The notes: generated by a model not told the origin, from the letters alone. A stretch of 64,000 bases of DNA from Bacteroidales bacterium (GCA_017557535.1 JAFYYM010000113.1:1-64000); one strand, 5' to 3'. Shown: positions 40,365-49,929, numbered from the stretch's first letter. Numbers and translations: made by a program.

Positions 40365-43055
40365 TCACTTGACGACAATCTTTGTCCCTGAGGGGACATG
40401 AGCCTCATCCCTATTGATTGTGACTCCCGGAAGCGACTGACTTGAAGACACATAGACTGTCCGCAAGATATTGTTTCCCATCGCGTCATTCATCGGTGAA
40501 CAATAAAGCCCGACTCTCCGTCCATCCCACATTCCGGTCCCAAGCTCGGGATTGCAGGAGACATCCAGTGTGGTTATACGGTTGCCTCCGCAGTCAAGGC
40601 AAGCGAGTCTGGAAAGTTTGGACAAATCCAATGAAGACAGTTTGTTACCACTGCAGTTAATGTACTCCAACTTTGTGTTAGCGCCCAAAGGAAGTTCAGT
40701 CAATTTGTTATCATCACAGTACAAGTATTTCAGTTCCTTGTTCCCGGACAGATCCAAGGCAGTGAGATCATTGTACCAGCAGCGCAATTCATTCAACTTG
40801 GGATTATGGGACAGGTCGAGTGCTGACAGGCCGGTAATATCGCAGCAAAGATATTCAAGCTCCGGGTTATTCGAGACGTCAAGCTTGCCGAGGGAATTGT
40901 TGTTCCCAACATTAAGGTACTTCAGCTTCGGATTGCGGGAAAGGTCGAGATTCGTTATCTGGTTCCCTCCTATGCTCAGATATTCCAACAATGGGAGGCG
41001 GGGCACCAGATTCTCAACCATTCCGCTATGAACCGGACAATCATCCAACTCAAGGTGCCGCAATTTGGGGTTAAGAGTCAGGTCAGACAGCTTCCCGCTC
41101 GTGTAATTGATCCTGAATTCTTCCAGATTCGGACAACCGGACACATCCACGTCGAATTCTTTGTCATCACGGGAATCCCTCAACTCAAGATATTCCAGTT
41201 TCCTGAAGCCTGAGAAATCCGGCACCTTACCATAACATCCCCTGGCCTCAAAATACTTCAACTTAGTGAGATGTGAGATGTCCGGATAATCCATGTTGCT
41301 GTAAGACAGGAAGATACGCTCCAGTTCAGGATTGTTGGACAAGTCGATGGAATGGATAGTCTCGCCAAGATGGGCGTTATGGGAGAGGGACAAAGTGACC
41401 AGTTTCGGATTGTTGGAGACATCTACCCAGCGTAGGGTGCCGAGAGGACCGCAGGTAAGTCCGTCGTCGTACCATTTCCCAACGCAAGCAAGATAGTCCA
41501 GATTGGGCATATATTCGATTCCCTGGAGGGACTCCACCCCCCAGTCCTCTGAATCCATCGATATACTAGTGATATTCTCCGCCTCAGAATAACTGACCGC
41601 TCCGTCCCCATCAAGGTCATAGTTGGCCACCAGATATGCTTTGAATCCGTCGTCCTCTATCGGAATTATTCCTTGTTTGAGAGTTTGGATGACCGCCTCT
41701 CCCGGAACCATATCATTGTCCCTGTCCGGAGTGACCCCGGGAATAAACTGATTCTCAGCCACAAACAAAGTCGCCAGCAAGTTTTCGCCAAACTCATCCT
41801 CCATCGGGGAGCAATGAAGTCCGCAGTCTTTCTCCTGAGGCTGGGATCCGAGGGAAAGGTTTCTCGACACATCAAGGCTCGTGATCTGATTGCCCCAGCA
41901 GATAACCATGATAAGCCTGGGATTATTTGACAAAACCAGGCTTCTCAAGGCGCAGTTCCAACAAGACAATTCCTCGAGGAGCGGATTTCCTGACAAGTCA
42001 ATATGCTGGATATCATTGTCATTGAACGCCAGACGGAGCAGCTTTGGATTATGGGTTACATCCAGCCTAGTCAGTCCGGTATTGGCGCAAGCCAGATCGA
42101 CAAGGTTCGGCATATAGGACACGTCTATACTGCCCAAGGGATTGTCCCAGCAGGCGAGCTGCTCAAGGCCGCCAGGGAACGAATAGGTAGATATGTTATT
42201 ATTTATACAGTTCAAGCATCTTAACCGTGTGTCTTTCGACAGATCCAATTCCGTCAACTCGTTGAACCCGACGTTTATGGATGCCAGCTTAGGCGCTCCC
42301 GAGAAATCTATGCTTTTAATCAGGTTGTTATTGCAGTAGATTTCCTCCAGCATAGGGTTGTCCCCCAGCTTGAGTTCCCTTATCATGTTACCATCGCATT
42401 TCAGGGAACGTAGTTTGGTATTCGCGCTAACATCAATGGCTTCCAGCAATCCGGGATGGGATCCATCCCCATATGTGCCTTCAGGAGCCCCGGAACAAGA
42501 CAGGTGTGTCAGATTCTTGAAATACTCTATTCCAGAGACAGAAGTGATAAGGTCCGATATGACTTCTATGCGGGTTATCTTAAGCCCCTCCTCTTCTGAG
42601 AGGAACCCGTCTCCGTCTGAGTCAAAATTATCCAGGATATAGCGGCGGAAATATGGATCCGGGATTTCGATGCCCGTCGGCCCTTCGGCTACCTCAGGAA
42701 CCGTGAAACTGCCGTTTTGTGATCTGACTTCACTCTCCCCCGCCCTGGCGAAAGCGTACCACTGGTAGGACTTTCCTGGAGTGAGTCCTGTCACGGTCGT
42801 ATTGAAGGAAGCAGTTGAAAGCTCGCTAGTTACTGTCCGCTTTTCTTCACCGTCAGTCCAGATTACGAAACCGCAGACCTCAGCCCTTGGATCAGATAAT
42901 TCACATCTTAGGGTAGCCTCCGTGCCACTCACCTCTGCCTCGGCCGACACTATCACGGGAGCCAAATATTCCTCACTCTCCTTCTCCGGTGCGCAGGAGA
43001 AGGAAAGCGCCGCGGATATAAATCCTGCCAATATCCAAGAGAACCGTTTCAGCAT
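40365..43055 (-). CDS. Large lipoprotein with two EF-hand-like plus leucine-rich repeat modules
   Basis: 896 residues. Lipobox-type signal MLKRFSWILAGFISAALSFSC with Cys21. A fibronectin-like domain (about 33-122) is followed by two copies of one module. Each starts with an EF-hand/dockerin-like calcium loop (DSDGDGFLSEEEG; DLDGDGAVSYSEAE), continues with about 12-16 leucine-rich repeats of the (L/I)xxLxLSxNPxLxxL type, and ends with a CSPM(E/N)D cap (LHCSPMEDEFGENLL; LYCSPMNDAMGNNIL). The repeat of the whole module indicates internal duplication. Probably displayed on the outer membrane for binding. No catalytic domain is seen. Confidence 0.85.
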   Translation of the reverse strand: MLKRFSWILAGFISAALSFSCAPEKESEEYLAPVIVSAEAEVSGTEATLRCELSDPRAEVCGFVIWTDGEEKRTVTSELSTASFNTTVTGLTPGKSYQWYAFARAGESEVRSQNGSFTVPEVAEGPTGIEIPDPYFRRYILDNFDSDGDGFLSEEEGLKITRIEVISDLITSVSGIEYFKNLTHLSCSGAPEGTYGDGSHPGLLEAIDVSANTKLRSLKCDGNMIRELKLGDNPMLEEIYCNNNLIKSIDFSGAPKLASINVGFNELTELDLSKDTRLRCLNCINNNISTYSFPGGLEQLACWDNPLGSIDVSYMPNLVDLACANTGLTRLDVTHNPKLLRLAFNDNDIQHIDLSGNPLLEELSCWNCALRSLVLSNNPRLIMVICWGNQITSLDVSRNLSLGSQPQEKDCGLHCSPMEDEFGENLLATLFVAENQFIPGVTPDRDNDMVPGEAVIQTLKQGIIPIEDDGFKAYLVANYDLDGDGAVSYSEAENITSISMDSEDWGVESLQGIEYMPNLDYLACVGKWYDDGLTCGPLGTLRWVDVSNNPKLVTLSLSHNAHLGETIHSIDLSNNPELERIFLSYSNMDYPDISHLTKLKYFEARGCYGKVPDFSGFRKLEYLELRDSRDDKEFDVDVSGCPNLEEFRINYTSGKLSDLTLNPKLRHLELDDCPVHSGMVENLVPRLPLLEYLSIGGNQITNLDLSRNPKLKYLNVGNNNSLGKLDVSNNPELEYLCCDITGLSALDLSHNPKLNELRCWYNDLTALDLSGNKELKYLYCDDNKLTELPLGANTKLEYINCSGNKLSSLDLSKLSRLACLDCGGNRITTLDVSCNPELGTGMWDGRRVGLYCSPMNDAMGNNILRTVYVSSSQSLPGVTINRDEAHVPSGTKIVVK

Positions 43056-43269
43056 TATTCGCGAAGATAACTCTTTTAAATGGTTTTTGGTCAGGAGACG
43101 GAGGTCTCGCGTACGGACGTCCTTACGGTCTCTCCGGCCCTATCCGGATTGCATCCAAATGAGCCGCGAGAGATTAAATATTCGGAAGTAGTTGGAAATC
43201 AATCGGTGTCAAGTACCATGCGAGAGTTTTTTCAGGGGCGGATATTTGGAGATATTCCTAAATCCATAG

Positions 43270-43277
43270 TAACTTTG
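43270..43277 (+). promoter_or_regulatory. -7 box of the DUF4837 gene
   Basis: TAACTTTG, 22 nt before ATG 43300. This favours that ATG over the GTG at 43282. The 226-bp gap 43056-43281 shows nothing else. Confidence 0.6.
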
Positions 43278-43299
43278 CATTGTGAAAAAATGTGAAAAT

Positions 43300-44298
43300 A
43301 TGAAGACGATGTTCAAGTTTGCGGCGGTGGCCGTTGTGACCATAGTCGCAGCGGTGTCATGTGGAAGCAATGGAAAGGCCCTTCTTCCGAATGTGAGCGG
43401 CAAGGCCGGAGAGGTCATAGTGGTTGTCGACAGGGAAGGATGGGAAGGTAATCTTGGCAACGAGATCCGCGGACTCCTTGCGCGGGATTGCGAGTTCCTA
43501 CCCCAGAGGGAACCGCTGTACTCTCTTGTCAACTTGGCGCCCGGATCCTTCTCAGACATGTTCAAATATCACCGGAACATAGTCATATTCAATGTCGACA
43601 CGACAGTCCAGAAGCAGGGAGTCATCTATCGCACCAATGTCTGGGCTAAACCGCAGTGCGTGGTTCAGGTCAACGCTTCCAACCCGGACTCCGCCATCGT
43701 CGTGCTTCAAAGGGATGGTGAGAATATAGCCGGAGCGATTGAGCAGGCTGAGCGCAACAGAGTGATAGCCAACACTCTTCTTTACGAGGAGGGTAGGCTC
43801 GCCGAGGTTGTAGACCAGATGATCGGCGGCAAGGTGCATTTCCCGACAGGATACAACCTTAAGAAAGTCACTGATGATTTCATCTGGATAGCTGATGAGA
43901 AGCAGTACACGACTCAGGGCGTATTCATCTACAAATATCCGGCTACTGAGGAGCAGCCTTTCACCGAGGAGCGCATCATAGCCCACAGGGATGCTTTCCT
44001 TCAGAAATATGTCCCCGGCATGTTCGACAACACCTACATGATAACGAGCCAGTTCATCACTCCCGGCGTCAAGTTCCTGAAATACCACAATATGGACTTC
44101 GCTGAGACCAGGGGACTTTGGGAGGTGTACAACGACTTCATGGGCGGCCCCTTTGTCTCTCATTCGTTCTACAGCAAGGATGGAAAGGACATTATCGTGC
44201 TCGAGGCATGGGTCTATGCGGCCAAGTATGATAAGCGCCAATACCTTCGCCAGGTGGAGTCCTTACTTTATTCATTTGAGTGGGATAAAGAAGAGTGA
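43300..44298 (+). CDS. DUF4837-family lipoprotein
   Basis: 332 residues from ATG 43300. The lipoprotein signal is MKTMFKFAAVAVVTIVAAVSC. The body matches the Bacteroidetes DUF4837 family as I know it: PNVSGKAGEVIVVVDREGWEG near the start, NIVIFNVD, and RGLWEVYNDFMGGPFVSHSF near the end. The function is not known. It lies directly upstream of the tRNA-Glu promoter. Confidence 0.85.
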   Translation: MKTMFKFAAVAVVTIVAAVSCGSNGKALLPNVSGKAGEVIVVVDREGWEGNLGNEIRGLLARDCEFLPQREPLYSLVNLAPGSFSDMFKYHRNIVIFNVDTTVQKQGVIYRTNVWAKPQCVVQVNASNPDSAIVVLQRDGENIAGAIEQAERNRVIANTLLYEEGRLAEVVDQMIGGKVHFPTGYNLKKVTDDFIWIADEKQYTTQGVFIYKYPATEEQPFTEERIIAHRDAFLQKYVPGMFDNTYMITSQFITPGVKFLKYHNMDFAETRGLWEVYNDFMGGPFVSHSFYSKDGKDIIVLEAWVYAAKYDKRQYLRQVESLLYSFEWDKEE

Positions 44299-44304
44299 TT
44301 TTTA

Positions 44305-44336
44305 TTTTGAAGGCTCGAAATTATTCTCTATATTTG
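44305..44336 (+). promoter_or_regulatory. Complete Bacteroidota promoter for the tRNA-Glu-rpsT-tRNA-Pro unit
   Basis: TTTTG at 44305-44309 (-33), 19-bp spacer, TATATTTG at 44329-44336 (-7). It is the cleanest promoter in the window. Confidence 0.8.
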
Positions 44337-44373
44337 CATCCCAATTTGCGCATAGCGCTTTAGTGGGGATCCT

Positions 44374-44448
44374 GGTGGGTTCGTATAACGGTTAGTACTC
44401 GGGATTTTCATTCCCGCAATAGGAGTTCGATTCTCCTACCCACTACCA
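44374..44448 (+). tRNA. tRNA-Glu (anticodon TTC)
   Basis: 75 nt including an encoded CCA. Acceptor GGTGGGT / ACCCACT, anticodon loop TTTTCAT with TTC, and T-arm AGGAGTTCGATTCTCCT all pair correctly. Confidence 0.95.
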
Positions 44449-44468
44449 GAATATTAAAAAATACAACA

Positions 44469-44723
44469 ATGGCAAATCACGCATCAGCAAAGAAAGCCAA
44501 TCGCCAGAGCGAGAGGCGCAGAATGCATAATAGGTATTATGCGAAGACGACGCGGAACGCTATCCGCGACATTAGGAACACTACAGACAAGAAGACCGCC
44601 GAGGAGGATGCTCCCAAGGTGTACGCCATGATCGACAAACTCGCGAAGATTGGTGTTATCCACAAGAACAAGGCCTCGAACCTCAAGAGCGGAATCGCTG
44701 TCTACATCAACAAGCTCGCTTAA
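44469..44723 (+). CDS. rpsT: 30S ribosomal protein S20
   Basis: 84 residues, basic, typical S20: [21 protein letters not shown] at the start and [22 protein letters not shown] at the end. S20 binds 16S rRNA early in 30S assembly. It sits between two tRNA genes 20 bp and 8 bp away, so it is probably co-transcribed with them. Confidence 0.97.
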   Translation: MANHASAKKANRQSERRRMHNRYYAKTTRNAIRDIRNTTDKKTAEEDAPKVYAMIDKLAKIGVIHKNKASNLKSGIAVYINKLA

Positions 44724-44731
44724 GGAGCAAT

Positions 44732-44808
44732 CGGGATGTAGCGCAGTTGGCTAGCGCACTACGTTCGGGACGTAGGGGTCGTCCGTTCGAGTCGGATCAT
44801 CCCGACCA
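44732..44808 (+). tRNA. tRNA-Pro (anticodon CGG)
   Basis: 77 nt with encoded CCA. Acceptor CGGGATG / CATCCCG, anticodon stem CTACG / CGTAG with loop TTCGGGA, standard T-arm GTTCGAGTC. Confidence 0.95.
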
Positions 44809-44814
44809 TAGAGA

Positions 44815-44849
44815 AAAAAACAGTCAGGTTGAATCCTGGCTGTTTTTTC
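44815..44849. terminator. Bidirectional terminator after tRNA-Pro
   Basis: AAAAACAGTCAGG / CCTGGCTGTTTTT stem with flanking A- and T-runs, between the converging tRNA-Pro and nrdG genes. Confidence 0.88.
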
Positions 44850-44869
44850 TTTTTCCCGGAAGGCCAATA

Positions 44870-45367
44870 CTATTTGTTCGGGTCAATACCCTTGTGCCAG
44901 AAACGGTACGTGATGTCGGTCAGACGATAGTCGGGTTTGGAGGAGATGTCGTGAGTGACTTTATATAGACGCTGGTTGGTCGTCGGGGAATTAAGTGGGC
45001 CGAAGTGCTCTATATAAGGGCCGATCTTGACATAGTCAAATGTCATGTATAAGGCCCTCTCGACATCTTTTCGCCCCGAATATAGCGCGGGAGAGAGTCC
45101 TATCTCACGGACATGGTCCGCCAGTGCCATGAGCGCCTCGGGATCATTCCCCTCACCCAAGAACAAAAAGCAATTGACCCCGTAATTGTCAGCGACAAGC
45201 TTGTCAATAATCTCATTGGTGAGCTCTTCCCCAACATCCTCCTTCAGGAAAGGAGAGTGGCACCCAACGCAATTACCTTGGCAGTTGCTGATATCAACCG
45301 CCAAGGTAACCCTGTCAGGTATCTCCTCAATGACCACGGAGGTCATCTGGGGGACATATTTAATCAT
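44870..45367 (-). CDS. nrdG: Anaerobic ribonucleotide reductase activating protein
   Basis: 165 residues. A radical SAM enzyme that installs the glycyl radical on NrdD. The cluster motif is CQGNCVGCHS (CxxxCxxC), followed by LFLGEGNDPEAL. ATG at 45367 overlaps the nrdD stop by 4 bp, so the pair is translationally coupled. Confidence 0.95.
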   Translation of the reverse strand: MIKYVPQMTSVVIEEIPDRVTLAVDISNCQGNCVGCHSPFLKEDVGEELTNEIIDKLVADNYGVNCFLFLGEGNDPEALMALADHVREIGLSPALYSGRKDVERALYMTFDYVKIGPYIEHFGPLNSPTTNQRLYKVTHDISSKPDYRLTDITYRFWHKGIDPNK

Positions 45368-47613
45368 ATTTTCGTCTTCTCGACGTAGACCGGAGCTGAG
45401 GTCTTGACAGTCTCCCTCGCTCCTTCATGGATGTAGAAGCGGTGTGCCGCTTCCTGCTGACGCATCTCGCTGAATGACGAGACTCTCTTGAGATAACCGA
45501 TCACCCTTGTGAGGTAATCAAGATTGTGGCTCCCGCACTTCGGGCAGACCTCGAGGGTGTCCTTGCTGATGTACCCGCAGTCGTTGCAGACAGTGTTGCG
45601 GCAGTTGAATGTGAAGTAGTTGGTGCCGTAGTGGGCGGCGGTCTTCAGCAGCTGCCTGTACTGATCCTTGGAAAGATGCTCCGCCACGTTCATGTGAAGG
45701 GCCGAGCCACCATCCAGATGCTTCACATAATCGTTGCCGTGAAGCTTGAACTTGTCGATCATCGAGAGGGTGTCATCCTCAGGGTTGTAGAAGTACGAGC
45801 TGTACATGTTGTGCTTCGGAGACACATAGTAGCCATCCTTCTGGTCCCACTTGTAGTTCTTACCGGAGAGGTTCTCTCCAGGGACGAACTCGGTGTTGAA
45901 CATAGCGTCCTGCGTCCTGTCCTTGCGGTTGGCGCGGTTGATGGTCTCGAGGATCGTGTCCACGAACTCGTTGTACTCGGGGTTCGGGCTGATCGTGAGG
46001 CCGAGGAATTCAGCCGCATCCGTAAGGCCATTGACACCGACAGTCAGGTACTGGCGCCTCATGTCAATGAAGCCGGCCTGGTACACATCCAGCATACGGG
46101 CCTTCAGGAAGTCCTTGATGATCTCGTTGAAAGCGTTCTGGTACTTATGAACCCTCTCAGTCTCCTCGGTCACAGCCTCGCGGATGTAATCGTAGAGCTG
46201 GTTCTTGTCATAATCACCTCTCTGGAGAGCCTTACCTCCCTGCATCATAACACCCTTCTTCTCGAGGAAATAGCGCCTGGCGGCATCCTGGATCAACCTG
46301 TTGAGGTTGATAGTCATGACAGACTTGGAACCAGTGGAAACAGAGGCGGTTCCCATAGAGTACTGATGGGTGGTGTGGTTGTGGGAGGAGTCTGACTTGT
46401 CGAGATCGGTCAAGGAGTTGCGCAGACGGCAGCAGCTCGCCAGGCTGTCCGGGCTGTCGGACAGGTAGCAGAAGAAGCTGTGTCCCTTGGACCACATCTC
46501 GGCGGTGAAGTCAGCGTAATCAGGATCGGCGAAATCATCGGATCCGTCAGTCAACAACGCCATGGTCTCGACGGGGAAAGTCAGGATGTAGTGGTTCCTT
46601 TCCTCGTTGAACCAATTCATGAAGTGCTTCTGGAGCCATGATAGCGTCTCCCATATGGGGGCGCTGCCGTCCGGGAAACGGAAATCGCCGAAAACGCCGC
46701 GGAAGTAAGGCTCGTCAAAGTAACTGATGTTCCAGAACACGGTCTGATAACCGCGGTTACCGGCGGGCATATTCATGGAGTGCACCACCTGCTGGAAATA
46801 GTTGTCGATGACCTTGACGAGGGTCCTCTTCTTGACGTTCATCTCGACGACATCCTCGAGATGGTTGATGTAATCGTCGCCATAGTCCTTGCGGATGAAG
46901 TAGTCGAGATACATCAGGAACTCAGGTGTAGCCACCGCACCCATGAACTGGGAAGAGATGGAATACACGAGGTTAATGAATTCTCCGCAGAAAGACTTGA
47001 GGTCAGTCGGAGCTATCGATACCCCACCGAGGTTCCTCAAACCATCGACGAGGAATGGATACATCGTTATGGCCACGCAATAAGGGTAGCCGGGAGTACC
47101 GCTCTCATCATGCTTGTAGAGCACATGGCTCTCAAGATCCTTGATGTACTGGTTGGCCATTCCGCGGCCGTACATCGACTTGATCTTGTCCCTCATGATG
47201 TAGCGATTCTGCTTGATGTTGTTTTCCTTGTAGAGCTCCTGGCCAAGCGTCACTATGTTCTTGCGGGTCACATTGGCGTTGGCGTCAAACTTAGATCCAG
47301 TGGCGGCGTTAGAGGCAGCGATATAGTCTTTGATGAAGTCCCTCTTCTTGCGGAGGTCGAGACCCGCATCGAATTTCTCGATGTAGGCCACAGCCACCTT
47401 CTTGTTGATAGACATGAGGCTCTCCTCCACCTGCCTGCGAATCTCACGGCTTGTGATCTTGTCGTAGATGTAGAGGTTCTCAGCGATAGAAACCACTACA
47501 GCCTCGGGGCACTCCTCACCTGCCGTTTTGTAAGCCTCGCGTATGCCACTCATCAATTTGACCTTGTCGTATTCCTCAAACGAACCGTTGGTCTTGCGTA
47601 CAGTTACATCCAT
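45364..47613 (-). CDS. nrdD: Anaerobic ribonucleoside-triphosphate reductase
   Basis: 749 residues. An ATP-cone (TVRKTNGSFEEYDKVKLMSGI) opens the protein. The catalytic barrel follows, and near the C terminus lie a four-cysteine zinc site (CRNTVCNDCG...CPKCG) and the glycyl-radical segment TRVIGYLKRV (Gly706). It reduces ribonucleotides under anoxia and requires NrdG. The 5' leader of about 90 nt contains a perfect 10-bp stem hairpin. No sign of damage. Confidence 0.96.
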   Translation of the reverse strand: MDVTVRKTNGSFEEYDKVKLMSGIREAYKTAGEECPEAVVVSIAENLYIYDKITSREIRRQVEESLMSINKKVAVAYIEKFDAGLDLRKKRDFIKDYIAASNAATGSKFDANANVTRKNIVTLGQELYKENNIKQNRYIMRDKIKSMYGRGMANQYIKDLESHVLYKHDESGTPGYPYCVAITMYPFLVDGLRNLGGVSIAPTDLKSFCGEFINLVYSISSQFMGAVATPEFLMYLDYFIRKDYGDDYINHLEDVVEMNVKKRTLVKVIDNYFQQVVHSMNMPAGNRGYQTVFWNISYFDEPYFRGVFGDFRFPDGSAPIWETLSWLQKHFMNWFNEERNHYILTFPVETMALLTDGSDDFADPDYADFTAEMWSKGHSFFCYLSDSPDSLASCCRLRNSLTDLDKSDSSHNHTTHQYSMGTASVSTGSKSVMTINLNRLIQDAARRYFLEKKGVMMQGGKALQRGDYDKNQLYDYIREAVTEETERVHKYQNAFNEIIKDFLKARMLDVYQAGFIDMRRQYLTVGVNGLTDAAEFLGLTISPNPEYNEFVDTILETINRANRKDRTQDAMFNTEFVPGENLSGKNYKWDQKDGYYVSPKHNMYSSYFYNPEDDTLSMIDKFKLHGNDYVKHLDGGSALHMNVAEHLSKDQYRQLLKTAAHYGTNYFTFNCRNTVCNDCGYISKDTLEVCPKCGSHNLDYLTRVIGYLKRVSSFSEMRQQEAAHRFYIHEGARETVKTSAPVYVEKTKI

Positions 47614-47670
47614 ATATATATATTGTGTTGCTTGATTTCGGTTATCAGTCTAGGTTTAGGGGGTAAAGAT

Positions 47671-47697
47671 GTTCGGACTGTCTAAGCCAGTCCGAAC
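47671..47697 (-). promoter_or_regulatory. Hairpin in the nrdD leader
   Basis: GTTCGGACTG (47671-47680) and CAGTCCGAAC (47688-47697) form a perfect 10-bp stem with a 7-nt loop between the predicted promoter and nrdD. No T-run follows, so it is not an ordinary terminator. Confidence 0.5.
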
Positions 47698-47706
47698 AAC
47701 TTTCGA

Positions 47707-47714
47707 CAAATATA
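47707..47714 (-). promoter_or_regulatory. -7 box of nrdDG
   Basis: TATATTTG on the minus strand, about 93 nt before the nrdD ATG. Confidence 0.55.
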
Positions 47715-47802
47715 ATAGATAAATCGTCCCTTAGATTAAATAAAATGCTAAAGTTATCAACAGGCTCGTAACGTTGTTGTTAATTCGTTAACAGCCAATA
47801 AT

Positions 47803-49137
47803 TTACAAGAAAATATACTTTAGCACGAACAGTATCGCCAGGACAATCATGAACCAGCTGACTTTCTTCTTCTTTCCGGTGCACAGATTCAGCACCACAT
47901 AGAAGATCAAGCCGATGAGAATTCCATGGGAAATGGAATATGTCATGGGCATCAGGATCATGGTCAGATATGCGGGGATAGACTCCGAGAAATCCTCCAG
48001 AGGAATATCCTTGATAGGACTGAGCATGAACAGACCGACTATCACCAATGCGGGGCAAACGGCAGAGCCGGGAATGGCGGTGAAGATCGGAGCGAAGAAC
48101 AAAGCCAGGACAAAGCAACCGGCGGTGGCGGCTGCCGTGAGACCACTGCGTCCTCCCTGCGCCACACCAGATGCGCTCTCGACATAAGTCGTGACAGTGC
48201 TGGTTCCGAGGGCGGCGCCAGCCATGGTTCCGATAGCGTCTGCCAGGAAGGCCTGGTTCAGGCGGACCGGTTTGCCTTTCTCATCCACCATGTCAGCCTT
48301 GGTGGTGACTCCCACGAGAGTACCGATCGTGTCGAACATATCCACGAACAGGAAAGTGAACACGACGACCAGCATGTCGAGACTCAGCACCTGGCTGAAG
48401 TCGAACTTGCAGAAAATGGGAGCGATGCTCGGAGGGGCCGAGATGAAGCCTGTGAGCTTGGTGATGCCCATGGGGATTCCGATCAGCGCCGTTGCGATAA
48501 TACCGATCAGCAAAGCTCCGGGCACGTTGAGGATCACAAGGATGCCGGTGATGATCAGACCTATCACGGAAAGCAGGCCGGGGCCGCTGGTGAGAGTGCC
48601 GAGATCGACCAGGGTGGCAGGGCTGTCAACGACTATGCCACCGCCTTTGAGACCGATCAGGGCGATGAACAAGCCGATACCCGCTCCGATAGCCTTGCGC
48701 ATCGACATCGGGAGGGCATTCACAATCGCTTCACGCACATTCGTCAGGGTGAGGATCACGAATATGAAACCTTCGATGAGGACCGCCGTGAGAGCGAACT
48801 GCCATGAATAACCCATGCCGAGGCACACTGAATAGCAGAAGAAGGCGTTGAGGCCCATTCCGGGAGCCAGGGCGAAAGGCAGCTTGGCATACAAGGCCAT
48901 CACAAGCGTGCCGATGATAGAGGCGATCGCGGTGGTGGTGAACAAGGCGTTCTTGTCCATCCCGGTGTCGGCGAGAATGGAAGGGTTGACAGCCAAGATG
49001 TAAGACATGGCGAGGAAAGTGGTGATTCCGGCCATGATCTCCGTGGAGACCTTCATCTTGGAGACGTCGAACCCGAACAACTTGGTTAGCCAGGATTTCT
49101 TTTCAGGAGCCTGGACTGAAGCGTTGGTTTCAGCCAT
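47803..49137 (-). CDS. AzgA/PbuG-type purine (adenine/guanine/hypoxanthine) permease
   Basis: 444 residues with about 12 hydrophobic helices. NCS2 AzgA-subgroup marks are ITTFLAMSYILAVNPSIL, PGMGLNAFFCYSV, SMRKAIGAGIGLFIALIGLK and DMFDTIGTLVGV. It is a proton-coupled nucleobase importer in the inner membrane. It lies 33 bp after a Tsx-like outer-membrane gene and near a divergent apt-like gene, so purine salvage is the likely role. The exact base is not readable from sequence. Confidence 0.92.
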   Translation of the reverse strand: MAETNASVQAPEKKSWLTKLFGFDVSKMKVSTEIMAGITTFLAMSYILAVNPSILADTGMDKNALFTTTAIASIIGTLVMALYAKLPFALAPGMGLNAFFCYSVCLGMGYSWQFALTAVLIEGFIFVILTLTNVREAIVNALPMSMRKAIGAGIGLFIALIGLKGGGIVVDSPATLVDLGTLTSGPGLLSVIGLIITGILVILNVPGALLIGIIATALIGIPMGITKLTGFISAPPSIAPIFCKFDFSQVLSLDMLVVVFTFLFVDMFDTIGTLVGVTTKADMVDEKGKPVRLNQAFLADAIGTMAGAALGTSTVTTYVESASGVAQGGRSGLTAAATAGCFVLALFFAPIFTAIPGSAVCPALVIVGLFMLSPIKDIPLEDFSESIPAYLTMILMPMTYSISHGILIGLIFYVVLNLCTGKKKKVSWFMIVLAILFVLKYIFL

Positions 49138-49170
49138 GTTATTAATAGTTAGAGTGTTGGTTCGTGATTA

Positions 49171-49890
49171 TTAGAAAGCCCACCTGAGACCGGCGCAAGG
49201 GTTGACCATGAAGCCCTTGTTTCCGGCGAAGTTGCAGGAGATCTCGACCTCACCTCCGATGTCAAGGTGACCGTCGAACAGGCTGCCAAGATTCATCCAC
49301 AACTGGGGCTCGGTCAAGAAGGTCCATTTGGTCTCCTCATTCAGCCCCCAGACGCAGTTGTTGCCCCATAGATCAGCGAATCCCTTGAAAGTCAAACCTT
49401 TGACACCGAAGAGATTAGCCATGCTCCAGACAGCGGTGAACTTGACGGGGATATCAGCCTCGCCGAAACCACGGAAAGTCTCATACATCGCATACAGCGT
49501 CAGCATATTGGAGAAATCCTGGGAATGGAGGAAATACTTGGCTCCAAAGCACCAGGTTCCTTGGCCCCAAGTGGTCCCGTCATACTCGAGATGGGCACTG
49601 AGATCCTTAAGGCTGCTCTCCTGCCAGAAGTTGAGACCACGCTCGATCTCGAAGTAACTTCCGTTGATCGCGCTACCGACTTCAGGCCTCTGATCCTTTG
49701 TCGTGTAGTAGTGGTCGATGAAGAAGAAGGTGTCTCCGAACTTGTCACCCTTGAACATCTCGAAGGTGGTCGTCACGTACTGACGATCCTTTCCGAAATC
49801 GTAGAACGTCTGGACATTGGTCTGGGCCTTTGCACCAAAAGACAAGGCCATGGCCGCTATTGCGGCCGCGATGATGGGTTTTGTTGACAT
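49171..49890 (-). CDS. Tsx-like nucleoside-specific outer-membrane protein (DUF5020 type)
   Basis: 239 residues from ATG 49890. An upstream TTG at 49932 overlaps the promoter box. The signal peptide is MSTKPIIAAAIAAMALSFGAKA. The mature part begins QTNVQTFYDFGKDRQYVTTTFEMF, the family's usual opening, and consists of beta strands ending in CAGLRWAF, a barrel-type terminus. It likely admits nucleosides or purines to the periplasm and is followed by the purine permease gene. Confidence 0.85.
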   Translation of the reverse strand: MSTKPIIAAAIAAMALSFGAKAQTNVQTFYDFGKDRQYVTTTFEMFKGDKFGDTFFFIDHYYTTKDQRPEVGSAINGSYFEIERGLNFWQESSLKDLSAHLEYDGTTWGQGTWCFGAKYFLHSQDFSNMLTLYAMYETFRGFGEADIPVKFTAVWSMANLFGVKGLTFKGFADLWGNNCVWGLNEETKWTFLTEPQLWMNLGSLFDGHLDIGGEVEISCNFAGNKGFMVNPCAGLRWAF

Positions 49891-49929
49891 AATTATAAAA
49901 GTTGGACAATAGTCTTGCGAAACTCTGTA

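Noticed and set aside
45526-46395. 289-codon open frame antisense to nrdD
   Set aside because: Shadow of the nrdD coding frame, with no recognisable domain.
46780-47685. 301-codon open frame antisense to nrdD
   Set aside because: It lies opposite strongly conserved nrdD and reads as low-complexity His/Val/Leu/Asp text caused by codon bias; no family marks.
47671-47697. Terminator of the purine permease gene
   Set aside because: No T-run after the stem and it lies about 106 bp beyond the permease stop, downstream of a promoter box for nrdD.
47926-48807. 293-codon open frame antisense to the purine permease gene
   Set aside because: Gln/Asp/His-rich shadow of the membrane-protein gene on the other strand; no promoter or homology signs.
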